From Vitis vinifera (lineage: Eukaryota > Streptophyta > Magnoliopsida > Vitales > Vitaceae), in the NCBI RefSeq assembly GCF_030704535.1, contig NC_081807.1:3141001-3205000 (forward strand): a stretch of 64,000 bases of DNA. Reading direction: 5' to 3'. This document shows, piece after piece, positions 1 through 11,800 of the stretch (the first letter of the stretch is position 1; every line of letters starts with the position of its first letter). The notes under the pieces are model-generated. The model was not told the DNA's origin. It saw nothing but the letters and a program-made list of their open reading frames with translations, and did no database searches. A program made the position numbers and the translations under genes.

Positions 1-1775
1 GGGACTCAAGCCTGGAACCACCTAACCCCATCCTAACCCTTACTTCTTGAGTCAAGCCTCAAAGGCATATTTTATTGCATCCATGAGTCTAAGCTAATGA
101 GGGAACTTATAAAAAGAAATTGATATGGATGGAAATCATGAGATATGCAATGGATGCAGATTGACTGAGATACTATTTAGCATTGGAAGAGGGAGTCGCT
201 AGAATCTCATACTCAAAACGGTCCTATGGAACAAGCAATTAGGGAATTGGATAATGTATTGTCTAATCACAACTTTTGGCAAACTATAAATTGCATGTAT
301 ACTTTATCCGGTTAGAGCTTGAACACCTACATAGGTGAATTGATACCTGCCATTAGCATCTACAATTTCATTTAAAAACACATCTACAATCCTTGCATAG
401 TGCTCTAAGGGATTTGCAAAAAATTGAAGTGGCTTGCTTATGGAAACCCTAGAGAACAAACCACACTCAGTGAAGTGGTTGATTGTCTATAAGGCCAAGT
501 CAAAGGTGGTTTAGGTGTTAGATCTCTCTCTTTGCTAAACAAAGCTCTTCTTTGCAAATGGAGTTGGTGTTATTCTTGTGAAAGGGATATGCTCTGGAAG
601 AAGGTCATAAATGGGAAATATGGGGAGGAAGAAGGAAGTGGTTGTGTTCTTGTGAGGAAAGAGATGCTTATGAAAAGCTATTTAAAAGGAATGAGATGTC
701 TTCAACACAAGAGTTTTTTTTTCTAAGGGTAATGAAAGTAGAGTGAAATTTGGAAAGGATAGATGGTGTGGTGAAGAGCTTTTATGTGTGATCTTCCCAT
801 CCTTGTTTGCCTTAGTTGAGTCTAAAGAGGTGTGGGTAGTCGATTTATGGGAGTAGAGGGAAGGAGGAGATAAAACTTTAGGCATGCAAGGAATTTAAAT
901 GATTGGAAGTTAGATATCATGGGAGTTTCCTATATAAACTCTAAGTATAGTCAGTAAATAGGGAAAAGGCAAATGGATTAGTTTGGAAGGGTGATATCAA
1001 AGAGAGTGTTTCTGTAAAAGCCTTTTACTTTCTTAAGGAGTCAAATTGTGTCATCCCTTTTCTGTCAGGGACATTTTGGAACTCTTCATTTCTGTTTAAG
1101 GTGAACTTTTTTGCTTGGGAGGCCTATTGGGGTTAAGGTGTTGACTCTAGACCAACTTCAAAGAAGAGGTTGGTCGTTAGGCAATAGGTGTGCTCTATAC
1201 AAAGAAGAGACAAAATCCATTTATCACATTCTACATTGTGATATCTAAAAAAAAAAATTCTTCTACATTGTGATAAGGTAGGATTTTACGGAAGCTATTG
1301 TTCTCTTTATTTAGTATTCCATGGGTTATTTTGCCTTGGTTAGGGAGACTTATCTCAGGTGACATGACCCTTTTGTAGGTACAAGGCAAAATAAGGTTTG
1401 GAGAGCCGCTCTCTTATGTATTTTCTGGATTATTTGGAAGGAAAAAAAAACTAAAGATCGTTTGAAAATGAGAAGATGTTCTGATATAAAAAAAAAGAAG
1501 AAAAAAAAGAGGGGATTTTAGATCAAAGACTCAAAGGCACTTTCTTTAACAATCTCTCTTTGTGGCTTCACATGTACATAGATGAAGGCTCTATACCTCT
1601 AATTGGTTTCATAGATTGTTTGTGTTCTTATTGAAGAAGGGAGTAGTTTTTTGTTTTTCTCTTTTTTATTTTGTCTCTCGACGCTGATTGTATATGTCCT
1701 ATGTACTCTCGTGTGCTAGTTCTTTTGACACTTTTAATATATTTTCTTATTTATCAAAAAAAAAAAAAAACAAAG
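1..1775 (+). mobile_element. LINE (non-LTR retrotransposon) 3' fragment
   Basis: Degenerate 3' portion of a plant LINE. The frame near 510-690 reads GGLGVRSLSLLNKALLCKW and then a tryptophan-rich stretch, which is typical of the region after the reverse transcriptase in plant LINEs. Frames near 975-1240 and 1380-1470 (NKVWRAALLCIFWIIWKEK) match the zinc-binding zf-RVT region. Many stops and frameshifts show it is dead. It ends in TTATTTATC followed by a run of about 15 A at 1757-1771, the expected poly(A) tail. The 5' end lies outside the window or is lost. By position it sits in the CSN5 intron that follows exon 4. Confidence 0.8.
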
Positions 1776-2044
1776 GATCGGCAAAAAATGTGGCAAAGAT
1801 GATACAGTATTTTTATGACCTTACTAGAATTCAGCAGGAATCAGTGTTCTAAATGGCTTCATGCTATCTCTAATCCAATATGTGTTTTTGTTATTTTGCT
1901 TAGCTTTGAGTGCCAAGTTGTATTGTACAACCTCATTTGGTTTGTTCTTTTTATGAAGAGATGGTTTAGATATTATACCGTGCTCGTAAATTATAAAAAA
2001 GAAAATATGAGTTATGATTTAGATGCTGTGAGTGATATTTTTTT

Positions 2045-2365
2045 TTTGATAAACAACCAAATATATTAGAAAAGGCTAAGAAGCCGCATGTATACAGGGG
2101 GTATACTGAACAGCCCAAAACAAGGCTGAAAAAAAACAAAAAAGGGGAAAAGCCTCACCCACCCTCAAGTGGTCCCAAGCCACTCCAAAAAGCCTAAAAG
2201 AGAGTAGGTTTCCTCACCAATGTACACCCTAGCCCAACTCCACAAGTTACATACAAATTTTTTTTTGAATTTCTGAATATCTAAAGACCCTCCCCTGAAA
2301 GCTAACCTATTCCTTTCCTTCCAAACCGTCCAAAATATGCACAACGGGATATTGCAAATTAGTAG
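2045..2365 (-). mobile_element. LINE 3' tail, opposite orientation
   Basis: On the minus strand this reads a decayed zf-RVT end (LCNIPLCIFWTVWKERNRL near 2280-2340) and finishes with TTGTTTATC plus a poly(A) tract, seen as the T run at 2039-2048. It is tail to tail with the plus-strand LINE fragment to its left, about 270 bp apart. It is a short 5'-truncated copy with no coding capacity. Confidence 0.7.
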
Positions 2366-2551
2366 TAGGTTAAGTTCTTCCCACTTATTTTTTTGTTTTT
2401 TCTTTCAACAAAAAATTAATTGCAAGAAGAAAACACAGAAAAATGAAATAATTGAGGTCAATATATCTTCAAATTCGCCAAGGTTAATAAAGCCGTGTCA
2501 AAATGATTTCAGGGTTGGTAGATCATAAAAAAAGGATAAATATACACTGAC

Positions 2552-5500
2552 CTCTTTCTTTCTTTGGGAAGGTGCTATTAGGGGTCCAAAGCGCGAATGA
2601 GCCAATTGATTCTCTGCCTGCTCCAGCTTTTCCGCTGCAAGATGCAAGGAACATTCATTAATCCCAAGGAAAAGTTAGCAGACAATGAAAAAAGTCAATG
2701 AATGAAAGAATGGTTAGTCCAATTATCTAACATGCAAACAAGATCATGCACTAAGGTATACTAAGTTTCAAATAGCCACAAGTGATTTTAATGAAAAGTG
2801 AAAAGCAACTAGCAAAAAAGAATGACAAAATTTACCTAGATCTGAAATTTGTCCTGCAACATAGTCTCCATTCCCCAACAAAGGAGAAGATGACAAAGTG
2901 TTGACCCAATATTTATTCCACAGAAGATCCAAGAGGTGACAATCAAGAGAAGACTTGAAATATGTTATGTCCAATGCATAATACTGCAGAATAAAAAAAC
3001 AAAAAAAGAACGGTGTTAGCCAACATTAAACCAAGAATTCTTGAAAGGAGGATCTGGAGGCAACAAAATAACCTGTTTACAATGTACACCAAAGTCTTCA
3101 ATCTTATTCAAAGGAATGGTCTGATATTCAGAGACAGGGTCATCTGGAGGCTTGTATCCTTCTGGGTATGTCCTGAATGCTCCAATCTCAACTTTTCCAG
3201 CAGAAACAGTCCTTGTTGGATCAATAACAACTGCGAGAAAGGGCTCCTGAAACTGTTGGTTGAGCATTTGTGTTGAAACATCAATACCCGAAAGCCAGCA
3301 TCCATAACCAGGATGAGAGTGGTACCACCCAACTACATTTTCCAGCCGTCCTGCCTACATCATCACATTTCATTTAAGAAAATGAAGCTATAGCAATGAT
3401 AGAAGCATCCATATAAAAGGACAAACTCTCAAAACATTTCCAGATATCACAAATAAAACCTGAATTAGGCTTCATCGACATAAAACATCCTATGAAAAAG
3501 AGAACTGCCATTCAATGAATAGATAAGGAAACAGTCATACAACATTCAGGGTCATTAAAAATAAAGCACCTTTGATGCAAGCAGATTTTCTGTAAATAAA
3601 TAGATATTCTAGGAATTCACATATTACTCAGGCATACAATTTCCAAAACAAATATCCACTGTTATAGTAACCCTAGTGACCAAAAAGGTGGTTTCTGAGT
3701 TTTACAATCTTGGAAATCCATCTTATGGAGATTTTCAATTTCCTTAATAAGTTTGAAAAACTCTCTGACCAAATAGAACATCTCGACAGCACAATGGGAT
3801 GTGGTTTATCCAATGAACAATGTTGGAGGAAAGGAATTCCACAATCAAAGGGCTATGATTTGTATCCATGGACTTTTTCTCCACAAGTTACAAGAAGGAG
3901 TTCAACCAAACAAGATGGTCCTCAACTGACTGGTTTATAGAAGTGAGACTATGATGTAGGACAACCCTAGGATGGTTGCCTACACTCAAGGGTAGGTGGG
4001 CTAGGGTTTTATTTTTAGGGTGTAAGGAGAGGAACAAGGAATAAACTTTATGGTAGAGAAAATTATAAGATAAGAAATAGAGAGAAAGAAGAAACAATGA
4101 AGAAAAGATGGAAAACCTTAGAGTCTCACTAAGGCCTTCTAGGAGTCTCACCTAGAAGAAAAATCAATGGAGTCTCACCATTGAGGGTTGCAACCTTGCA
4201 ATAAAAGAAAGTATAATATTATTCATCAAATTCATCCCTTTGATTTACATTGATTAGCCTATTTATAGGTTTCTCTAAGAAATCCAAAGTTTACTAGGAC
4301 TCTAATAACCTATTATGATTCTAATTCTAATTATAACATCCAAAGTCTACTAGGACTCTAATAACCTATCATGACTCAAATTCTAATTATATTATAACTC
4401 AACTAGCTAATCCTAATTAGACTCTAACAAATACTAATCCCTATTCAATTCTAATTAATATTAATCCTATTTAAAGTTTACTTAGGTCTTCCCTTTCTTC
4501 CTTGAATAAACTTTAAAAGGCTTTCCCCCGTCAGACTATGATGCCAAAAAATAATGACCAATAATCCACGCCTTGAATTACCCAATAGTACAGGACTGAC
4601 ATCCAACTTGGACTAGGGACTAGGAAGCATGATGAGCATCCAAGAAAGTATAGTTAAGAGAAGAGGACCAGGAGAAGACAGAAATTACAGGTGTAATACA
4701 AGATAACAAACCATTAACATATTGAGAAAAACATAGGCACATGAATTAGGATTTTGCAGATATAGCATTCCCGCACAGTCAGCAAACTCACTATTTACTA
4801 TAGCATAAATGATATGGTTCTTAAATTTTGGAACATTTAATGTAAGTAAACTACCTGACAATAAGAAGGATATTCGTAAGGGAATTAAATCTTGGTACAA
4901 AGAGATGAGAATCATACTTGCTTTAGAGATTTTTATAGGTGCAATGTAGCTCAAGATAAGTGCTACCAAGTACCATAGGCAGGGACAACAGAAAATAAAT
5001 AAAGAAAATAACAAAACTCATATACAAAGTGTCTGAAATATAAAAATCAATAGGGAAAAAGCCTCAAATATAATATAAAATGGTACTTGATTTAGGGTTT
5101 TTTAATATCCAACTAAATTCAACATGAGAACACAAAAAGAAAAGTGCTCAAAAGTTGGAGTTTCATAGCTGCAATGTTCGCCCTAAGAAGACTTATGAAA
5201 AAGAAAAAGAACAGAAAAGAAAAGGAAATCAAATTTTGAATCATGTGCAGCCACCTCGCAATCAATTGAGCAACATACATGCACTAGGATCAGGTGAGTA
5301 GAGGAAAAAATTATCATATTCACGCGTATCCATACATGAACATAAACTTCTATGTATGTATCCCTCCTTTTTTTTTTAGCTTTTTTTCACCCTAGCGAAA
5401 ATCTCTCACCTAAAGCCAAGAATGATCATTGTAGGGCTTGCTTCTAGGTTCCCAAACGATTGAAAATTAAACATCTAAAACTTTGTTTTCATCTTTTTCA

Positions 5501-6121
5501 GAAGCCAAAGAAAGCCTTAAACACCTAACTTAGGGTTTTGGTAATTTGGAAGTTAAATCTGAACACTGATAGCACGTTATATCAACACGGCGCTCCGATC
5601 CCAAACAACTAACACAAAACCTAATCCTTATACAGTCACCAAACACGTTATATAGAATCGTGCTCCTCCCCCTCCCTCTGATGAACCAAACAAAAAAGCA
5701 GCAAAAAAAGGCCACTAACCTGCTTGTTGGTCTGGGAATAATCAACCATATACTCATAAGCATCGGCCTGAGCATTAACCCTAGTTTCGGTGCCTTCAAC
5801 GGGCAAAGCGAAGGCGTCCATGACAATAATGGCGTCGCCGTCGGTCTTGCCCTGCATAAGGCCCATGACCTCGATGTTGCCGCCGGAGCGGGCGTGGACG
5901 ACCATCTTGAGGAGAGCTAGGGCAGAGATCTTGACGCGCTTGAAGTAGTGGGGGTCATTGGCCCAGGGCTTCTCCTGCTGGAACTTTGCCTGAGCAGCAT
6001 CGTCGTAGAAGAAGATGGAGTCGGAATCGGCTGAGGGGGCGTCCATGGAGGCAATGTTGTTCTCCAGTTCCCATGTTTTCTGGGCTATGCTGGCTGAGGA
6101 TGTGAAGGAGTAGGGTTCCAT
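2552..6121 (-). CDS. CSN5: COP9 signalosome subunit 5 (JAMM deneddylase), 3' end missing
   Basis: Catalytic subunit of the COP9 signalosome. It removes NEDD8/RUB from cullins and so controls cullin-RING ubiquitin ligases in nucleus and cytosol. Visible exons: 6121-5720, 3354-3073, 2983-2836 and 2634-2552; all junctions are GT-AG and in phase. They encode 305 residues of a family usually near 360. The MPN+/JAMM metalloprotease site is complete: Glu84 in GNIEVMG, then His146, His148 and Asp159 in [16 protein letters not shown]. The start MEPYSFTSS is the first ATG and fits the family. The last visible exon ends QRKKE at a donor (GAG/GTCAGT). The remaining C-terminus of about 55 residues is not recognisable between 1 and 2551, so it should lie left of the window beyond a LINE-filled intron. 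Loss of the end by TE insertion is the less likely alternative. Confidence 0.95.
3952..4533 (-). mobile_element. Solo LTR, copy 1 (CSN5 intron 1)
   Basis: A 582 bp element beginning TGATGTAGGACAACC and ending CCCCCGTCA, with the TG...CA ends of LTRs. It is flanked by a perfect 5 bp duplication GACTA (3947-3951 and 4534-4538). There is no internal domain and no second LTR. It is highly similar to the reverse complement of 39375-39955. A TATAAATA box lies on its minus strand, so the LTR is read as minus here. A solo LTR forms by recombination between the two LTRs of a full element. Confidence 0.85.
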
Positions 6122-6149
6122 TGTGGAAGAGCAAAACGCACAAACCGTC

Positions 6150-6440
6150 CCAACCTCTTCACTTCTCTCAGTTCTCCCTGCGTGTAACCCTTGCTATGTA
6201 GTGGAGAGAGTGGGCTCCCAAATATGGGCCATCCGGGTTATGGGCTATTTTTGTCCGGATTGTCGTTACAGGCTACAACGTCGGCCCAATCTAGAGGATA
6301 AATCGGGCTGGCCCGTTCAAACTCCAGACGACAATGTTTTTCCTTTCTAAACCGTATAAAACGACGCCGATTGGTTGTTTTTACGTTTTCAACCCTTTGA
6401 GCATGGTTCTCGGTGACACCTACAAAACGACGTCGTTTCT
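6150..6440 (-). promoter_or_regulatory. Probable CSN5 promoter: site II motifs and ACGT palindrome
   Basis: Upstream of the CSN5 ATG there are several TGGGCC/TGGGCT (site II, TCP-binding type) motifs: 6211, 6225-6230, 6240 and the reverse form GGCCCA at 6283-6288. A perfect 14 bp palindrome AAACGACGTCGTTT lies at 6425-6438. Site II elements are known from housekeeping and growth-linked plant promoters. Functional use here is inferred. Confidence 0.5.
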
Positions 6441-6539
6441 TTCCTACTTCGCATGTATTGGCTTGGGTTGCAAACCGGGGATTCGTAATAAATTGAACCA
6501 TTCACTCCGGATGGTATTTACCCAAATGGAATATTGAAA

Positions 6540-7538
6540 AAAAATTACAGTTAATTTTAAAATATAAAGACTAAAAAAATATTTTCGACCGCAAATCCAA
6601 TTAAAATTTCAGTTGCATTTTGAAAAAATAATTTTAATATTTAAATTAAAATTGTATTTTAAAAAAATACATATTTATAGGAGTACAACTTGAATGAATT
6701 GGTCTAATCTAACTTGAATTCAACATGATATTTTAACGGGTTTGAGTAAACATTTTTATTACTCAAGTTGAATTTGAATTAAATTTTTTTAACTCGAACT
6801 TAATTTGAGTTGGGCTCCTACCAAAATTCAAACAACCCTAACATAATCCGAGCTTGATTTAATATTTTTATAATATTTATAACATTATTGTCTTTTATGA
6901 TAATGTTCAAATTTTTTTAGATTTTAAAGAAAAAAAATATCAAATTTTAATTATATCATATACTTTTTCATTAAATTTATTTTTACTCTTATATCATACA
7001 TTTTATTATTATTTTTAAAGATATATAAGTTTATTTTCATTTTTTATTGTTATCTTAAAATTTTGTGTTATTTATTATTTAAATTTTGACAAAAAGTTTT
7101 TTAAAAGCCACTATATATAGATTTTGAATCATGCAACTCAATCAATTCAATCAACCCAAGTTTAACTCAATCAATACAAATTTTAAAAAAATGAGGTTGA
7201 CTTGGATTGAAAACATCGAATTAAAGGTTGGGATGGGTTGAGCTTGGATTAATTGTTCCTAGTTCAGGTTGGGTTCGGGTTAGCCATTAACCTGACAAAT
7301 TAGCCCAAGTTATAACCCTACATATTTGGAAGCATTTATGTCCTCCCATTGTTTGGCCATACAAAATGTCATTTGTTTGCCAGTTTAATTTTGTTCATTT
7401 ACCAGGAAGAAGGCCAATCTCTGAAACTGTTTCTCAGTTTCTTCCTCCATGTCTGTGGGTTTTCTTGTCTGAACAACAGATTTAAATCTCTTGAATCTTT
7501 TTAGTATGAGCTATTACCGTGTGTTGTGGGCAGGGCCC
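6540..7538. other. AT-rich intergenic DNA
   Basis: No gene recognised. AT-rich, with long homopolymer A and T runs. The stretch 6690-7310 has diffuse repeat character (AACTTGAATTCAA and GGTTGGGTTCGGGTT motifs), probably an old transposon remnant without clear ends. Confidence 0.5.
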
Positions 7539-7548
7539 TTACAAAGGA

Positions 7549-8571
7549 GGACTTTTCACAATAGTACGGTAATTTTAAAAAATTATTCTTAAATTGTTAT
7601 AGTAGAAGAAGTTATTACAAATATATGATAGTTTTTGTCACCTAAGAAAGGGTGAACAGATAAATTTTTTTTTTAACCAAAATCGTTTTTTCAAAAGATG
7701 ATTTTATTTCCATTTAAAAAAAAAAATCAAAAGGGAAATCGTCTCTTGAAGAGACAATTTCCCATTAAAAAATTTTAATATTTTTTTTTAAAAAATCTCA
7801 AATTTTTTAAAAAAAAATCCTCAAGGGAACTTGTCTCTTGATGTCTCTTCAAGAGACGAGTTCCCATGAAAAAAAAATTAATATTTTTTTTAAAAAAAGT
7901 AATATTTTTTTTTTAAAAAAATCCCAAATTGTAAAAAAAAATAAAAAAAAATTGGGAAATCGTCTTCTTGAAGAGGCGATTTCCCTTGAGATTTTTTTTA
8001 ATGGGAAGAGACGATTTCCCTGGAGGATTTTTTTTAAAAAAAAATATTAATTTTTTTTCATGGGAAATCGTCTCTTGAACAGACTGATAATTTTTTTTCT
8101 TTTTTTTCTTTTTTATAATTTGGGTTTTTTTAAAAAAAATAATAATTTTTTTTCATGGGAACTCATCTCTTTCAAGAGACGAGTTCCCTTGAGGATTTTT
8201 TTTTGAGTTCTCTTGAGGATTATTTATTTATTTTATAATTTGGAATTTTTTTTATAAAAAAAATATTATTTTTTTATAAAAAAAATATTTTTTTTTTCAT
8301 AGGAACTCGTTTCTTCAAAAGACGATTTCCTTAGGGATTTTTTTTTTTTATAATTTGTAATAAATATTAAAAAAAATATTAACTTTTTTTAATGAGAAAT
8401 CGTTTCTTGAAGAGACGATTTCCCTTTTAAACTTTTATTTTTATTTTAAATGGAAATGAAAATAAAATCGTCTTCTAGGTGACAAAAACTACCATATATT
8501 TGTAATAACTTCTTCTACTACAATAATTTAAGAATAATTTATTTAAATTACCGTACTATTTAGAAAAGTCC
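7549..8571. mobile_element. Fold-back DNA transposon, MULE-like, with internal hairpin array
   Basis: 1,023 bp flanked by a perfect 10 bp duplication TTACAAAGGA (7539-7548 and 8572-8581). The ends are inverted repeats starting GGACTTTTC. The outer 95 bp or so match closely, sharing AGTACGGTAATTT and GTAGAAGAAGTTATTACAAA, and looser pairing continues to roughly 200 bp. The interior is made of short palindromes of the type GGGAAATCGTCTCTT / AAGAGACGATTTCCC, separated by A or T runs. No transposase is visible. A 9-11 bp target duplication with long inverted ends points to the Mutator superfamily. It is non-autonomous. Confidence 0.85.
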
Positions 8572-8888
8572 TTACAAAGGAAGAATCCCTTTTTCTAGAC
8601 CAAAAGAAGGGTCCCCAACATGAGCTAACATTGAAGATTAGGCCTTATATGAAACCGAATCTACCAAAACCCAACTTGAAATCGAAGAAACTTAAATAGG
8701 TGGATTGAGAACTAAAGATACACCGACAGAAATAATTGAAGGTAGGGGAATCATATGCTTGTTAATAAAGTTCTACATTTGATAAATAAACATTGCTTTG
8801 CTACATGTCTGCTGCTTCCCTCCTTCTATAGGTCCATCTTCAATAGGGTACACCCATGAACCATGCTTGTTTCCCATGAATGTGAATC

Positions 8889-11800
8889 TTACTGCCATTG
8901 CAATGAATCTAGAGCTTGCTGGTGAAGCTCTTCATCTCCTGCGGCCACTACATTAAAACCTGCAAGATAAAACCCATTAGCAAGAAGTGATCATGTGGAA
9001 ATGCTTACAGTACAGGAGCAATTAAATGACTGTTGACTGCACAGCAGTTGGATTTATGAATTGATTATCAAATTGGCTAGGACAATATTCAGACAGTTCA
9101 TGAGAAATAACTGAAAAAGAGGAGTGTAGTTCATGGAAAGTGATCATACTTGGGGCATGTGAATCTGAGGAAGCCTCCCAATAAAGCTGTTGCCCTTTCC
9201 AGTCAGTTATGACTCCCCCAGCACCTTCTATCACGGGTACCAGCGAAAGGAAATCATATGGCTAATAAGGAAAAAAGTTACAACCATGATTAGACAAAAT
9301 CAATGAAGCTTATTTAACACTTCATGTTCCTCACAGGACAACAAATGAACATTACAAGATTTTGCATTGGATTATACAGTCCATAGTCACACAAGGGCAT
9401 GACCAAGTGGAAAGGCAAAGGGGTGAAGTATTAAATGTAATGACATTGCCAAAACAAAGGAAAAAAAATCACTTTTGGCTCAATTTGTTTTCATGGAACA
9501 AGTCCTGTCAGGAAGTCACTTGAAAAAATTGCTGTTATGTCATGGACACTGCCCGTTTCCTATTTCCATTGCTACAAAGACTTCCTCATGTCCATGGAAA
9601 GTAAATTCTAATTCATGTCTACTGCATAGGAAAAAGTGACTACAGCTAGCTTACCTTGAGACCAGACTCAATCACAAGATCCACATATCCAGATGCCAAA
9701 AGGGCATAAGCATAACAGTCACAGCCATATAATGGCACTTTCACCTGTACACCAAAGAAACACGGAGAAGAAGATTTAGACTATCTATAAACCTAGGCCC
9801 CTGGTTTTCACATCAAACAGACGTATATCATAATTGCTTGATTTAGAAACCATGCAGTTTCGGTCTAAGTATCAGATTCATTCACATTATTGATGAACCT
9901 TGATAAGGTTAGGTATCCTACCACGTCAATTGGGATTACAAGAAAAAAATAATCACTACATTGAAATAAGCAAGTAATTTCATACATAAGATATGATGCA
10001 AAAAAATCACTACATGATCAAGTTTATTAGACTGATTTATGGTTCATAAATTCTAATCCAAAATCTGAGATAAATTAATTATGAATGTAAACCTAAATAT
10101 GTCCATTTAGCATATTATCTATCCATCAATATATATCATCCAAAATTCAAAAATTGCTTGAAAAAAATACACCCAATTATTATTTTAATCTAGCCTTGGC
10201 ATGTATTATGAAAAAATAAAGAAGACAAAAATTCAATGAATAAAGAATGCAGATCCAACAAATTGCATGTCAACTTCACAAAAGCAAATATAAGGAAAGT
10301 GTAGTAAATAAGAAATATGAAGTCATTTTAACCATAGACTTTTAAAAAAAAAAAAAAAAGATATTTTTTCTTTTATTATCATTTTTATTATTTTTTCCCA
10401 CTTTTCGTTATGTCCTTAGACTCCTTACCTCAGTTAAGCAATCCCTCCCAAAAGATCCCCAAATCCTCAAAATTTTAAATATTTGATGCAATCCTCTCAA
10501 AAAAAAAAAAAAAAAAAGGTCTTTCCATTCAGTTTTAAAGCTCATAGAGTCCTAAACTTCAAAACTAAAGAGGAAAAGTAGAGAAAAAGGAACTCGATTG
10601 GATATATAACGCTTCACAAGCTATAGGTTTATACCATGTGACCCTGGACAACAATATAAAGGTATTGCAAACTTGAATCAACACATTGTCAAAGTTATTG
10701 AGATTTTCTTTATGCTTCTATCACATTGTACATCTGAAATTGGTAATTAATACCAAAATATACATATCATTACTTGGTATGAATCATACTTAAAGAAACC
10801 ATGCATGGAACCTTTCATTGAAATCAATTGAATGAACAGAAAGACACAGACCTTATTTCTAACACGGGCAAATGCATCTTCAGCATCTCCACTGAACAGG
10901 TGAGGACTTGTGGTGTACCTAAACAGAGAAAGAAAACAGATTATAGATGCCTGCCACATGCGGGGCTTGCTTGCAAGGGGTTAAATAGCTTTGCCAAAGG
11001 GGAGTGAATGCTTAAATATGGATCAATCTTCACCACAACCTCTAATGTTTTACAAGAACAATACTAAATAAATAAGGAGGACATACAAATACGCTTGTGC
11101 TAGTTTTGCACAATCCCGTGTGGCTACTTCTTGTCCATTCAATGTAGTTTTTCTTCCACTCATCCCAATCCATCTTTCACGTAAAACAGGCTGATCAATT
11201 ATGCCAAGAATCTGCAAAGGCATGCTTCTCAGTTAAGGGAAAAATTAAATAAATTTCATAAGCCCTGCAACAAATGAACCCTTCCTGCAAGTTGTTCAGT
11301 CAAGTTTGATTTAATGTAAAAAAATAAATTATTAGAATGTCAATATGGATGAAAAAATCCCAAGTTATTTTTTACAGGTAGCTCTGAGAAGCATTGAAAC
11401 AGAAGCAGAAGGACAGGAATTGTTTGTCCTTCAAGCCTCAATAGCAGTTACAAAAGCTTATTGGAATCAATACAATGGAGAGACCAAGGAGGGGAGCTTT
11501 GCTATGATAGTTATAAACACCTCCAACCAGGAGAAGAATTCAATGCAATTCTGTAGCTACTAAAGGCCTAATGAGGGTAAGGAATTACATGTCTGATATT
11601 TAATTGTTAATTCTAGTTTAAGTCTTTTCAAAGTAAGGTGATGCAGGTTTATGTCCTTCTATCAAATAATGGATTAGTTTATCATTAATTATTTTGTTGG
11701 TTTACAATATGATTATTAATTGTCTGTTTTGAAGAATAAAGCTAATTAAATGAAGATTAAAGACTTCATAGTAATTAAGGTGGATAATCACTCGATTAGG

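Noticed and set aside
7838-8050. 70-residue Lys/Phe-rich frame
   Set aside because: It is translation of the hairpin array and A/T runs of the fold-back element.
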